DNA of 7,315 nt. It comes from an uncultured Chitinophagaceae bacterium (lineage in GTDB: Bacteria; Bacteroidota; Bacteroidia; Chitinophagales; Chitinophagaceae). Position numbers and translations under genes: made by a program. The stretch is taken from positions 1-7,315 of the forward strand of contig CAILAF010000612.1 of NCBI GenBank assembly GCA_903832075.1. Direction: 5' to 3'. Each line of letters starts with the position of its first letter. Position 1 is the first letter of the stretch. This document shows, one piece after another, positions 6,299 through 7,315 of the stretch. The notes below the pieces were generated by a model. The model saw only the letters and a program-made list of their open reading frames with translations. It was not told the DNA's origin and did no database searches.

Positions 6299-6838
6299 CT
6301 ATTGTTCTATCAACTGTTGGGTGATTGTAAGTTTTGTTAAATCAAATCCTTTTGCTTTCAGCCGAGCAATGATTTGTTCATATACACTATTATTTAATTG
6401 AGGTGTTCTTGACAATATCCATAAATACTTTTTATTTGGATTGCTAACAACTGCATAACTGTAATCTTCGGCTAAATCAATAATCCAATAGTTTCCTTTA
6501 AAGGGCCAGAAGAACTGTACTTTTAATTTTGCATTACCAGAGTTCTTAGTGACGAAAGCTTTCCCTTTTATATAAGACGTTTTACCATTGATACTATCTC
6601 TGTTACATCTGTTCTCAACAATTACATATCCTTTTTCACTGACAGTATATTCCGCCGTAGTGCAATGACATCCTTTCTGAAATACCTGAGGATAAGAAGC
6701 AATTTCATACCACTTACCGGCATATTTATTCAAGTCCACATAAGGAACTGTTTGAACTGATTGTGATTTTGTATTGGTGGCAATCATCATGAATAGGATT
6801 ATGAAAAAAATTAGTTCTTTAAATACGTTAATTCCCAT
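6299..6838 (-). CDS. blc: Bacterial lipocalin (Blc type), exported
   Basis: A 179-residue lipocalin. The family forms an eight-stranded barrel that binds small hydrophobic ligands; bacterial Blc binds fatty acids or lysophospholipids and is linked to envelope stress. An N-terminal hydrophobic segment (about 8-22) ending near TKSQ (23-26) is a signal peptide. The lipocalin GxW motif is GKWYEIA (41-47). AEYTV (62-66), KVQFFWPFKGNYW (106-118), YAVVSNP (128-134) and YLWILSRTP (138-146) follow E. coli Blc closely, and the C-terminal helix (150-165) is present. Unlike E. coli Blc there is no lipobox cysteine near the signal-peptide end, so it is probably soluble in the periplasm or secreted, not an outer-membrane lipoprotein. 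C57 or C59 (in KGCHCT) probably pairs with C78 (NRC), as in many lipocalins of this group. It starts 67 bases after the upstream coiled-coil gene ends, so it could share its transcript. Confidence 0.93.
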   Translation of the reverse strand: MGINVFKELIFFIILFMMIATNTKSQSVQTVPYVDLNKYAGKWYEIASYPQVFQKGCHCTTAEYTVSEKGYVIVENRCNRDSINGKTSYIKGKAFVTKNSGNAKLKVQFFWPFKGNYWIIDLAEDYSYAVVSNPNKKYLWILSRTPQLNNSVYEQIIARLKAKGFDLTKLTITQQLIEQ

Positions 6839-6905
6839 ATTGAATTTATTTCTAACCTCAAAATCGTTTCTTGTGTTAATAGAAAAATTTATATTGGGTT
6901 CTTTA

Positions 6906-7277
6906 CTAAAATCGTGTGAATTCTTTTTTTATTTTATCAAATTTTTTTCGATATGCTTTAAATTGTTTCAATATTTCTTTATGATTATCTGCTTTAAAGC
7001 TTTTGCTATCAAGTACTGTATTTTCCTTTGATAATAAAAATAATTTCATTTTTTTCTTATGCATTTCATCTCGCAGATCATCAATTTCTTTTCTTAGTTG
7101 AATAAAATTGCTTTTAAAATACTCCACTCTTTTTTTTATTTCTGATTTGTATTTTGATGAAAGTATTTCTTGTAGATAATCTTCAAAAATGCGAAGCACA
7201 TTGATATCAGCATTCATTTCAGAAATAAGTAAACGATATTGAAGATGAAGCTTCAGTATGGAAGTAGCAATCGCCAT
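6906..7277 (-). CDS. Hypothetical lysine-rich helical/coiled-coil protein
   Basis: A 123-residue product I do not recognise. It begins MAIATSILKLHLQYRLLISE and is predicted by eye to be almost entirely helical. Residues about 40-75 are rich in Lys, Glu, Arg and Asp with hydrophobic residues at heptad-like spacing (KRVEYFKSNFIQLRKEID, 49-66), which suggests a coiled coil. The C-terminal 30 residues are strongly basic (FKAYRKKFDKIKKEF, 106-120). There is no signal peptide, cysteine, membrane segment or enzyme motif, so a cytoplasmic structural, adaptor or nucleic-acid-binding role is possible but unproven. The length and continuous coding composition support a real gene. The ATG at 7277 is the natural start, and only 38 bases of upstream sequence are in the window. 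The lipocalin gene follows 67 bases downstream on the same strand. Confidence 0.75.
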   Translation of the reverse strand: MAIATSILKLHLQYRLLISEMNADINVLRIFEDYLQEILSSKYKSEIKKRVEYFKSNFIQLRKEIDDLRDEMHKKKMKLFLLSKENTVLDSKSFKADNHKEILKQFKAYRKKFDKIKKEFTRF

Positions 7278-7315
7278 AAAATAAAATTAGATGCCTCTAA
7301 AATTAAGCTAATTAA

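Noticed and set aside
6774..7031. An 85-codon plus-strand frame rich in Phe, Ile and Leu
   Set aside because: It is antisense to the lipocalin and coiled-coil genes, and its composition reflects lysine codons read in reverse.

Overview
This window comes from a low-GC, AT-rich genome whose genes look like those of Bacteroidota, probably a Chitinophagaceae-type environmental member. The evidence is indirect: no strong Shine-Dalgarno sequences, AT-rich codons, exported proteins whose signal peptides end in SQ or AA, and the particular mix of families. No rRNA or other phylogenetic marker is present, so the assignment is an inference.

Layout, left to right. (1) A minus-strand pair: an MgtA-type magnesium-transporting P-type ATPase (658-3177), followed 12 bases later by a PfkB-type sugar-phosphate kinase (645 down to the window edge, C-terminus missing). 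The short gap suggests one transcript. (2) A 346-base intergenic region with a 6-bp inverted repeat. (3) A minus-strand exported monohaem cytochrome c (3524-3946). (4) A gene-poor stretch, 3947-4709. It holds two AT-rich hairpins, a possible 50-residue minus-strand ORF (4127-4279), and a strong hairpin-plus-T-run terminator (4531-4561) with no identified plus-strand gene in front of it. (5) The only plus-strand gene, an M24 'pita-bread' protein (4710-5900). Three of its five usual metal ligands are replaced, and its active-site pattern resembles creatinase. (6) Converging on it, a broken minus-strand gene for a small exported protein (5910-6193), with a stop at codon 3 and a -1 frameshift at codon 50. 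(7) A Blc-type lipocalin (6299-6838, minus). (8) A lysine-rich, probably coiled-coil protein of unknown function (6906-7277, minus).

The functional links are modest. The ATPase and kinase plausibly form an operon joining Mg2+ import to an Mg-ATP-using glycolytic-type kinase. The cytochrome c, the lipocalin and the broken gene's product all carry export signals. I see no CRISPR array, insertion sequence, phage gene, tRNA or rRNA. No convincing new multi-gene system is visible. The points most worth a second look are the broken exported-protein gene, the metal-ligand-poor M24 protein, and the terminator without an assigned transcript.
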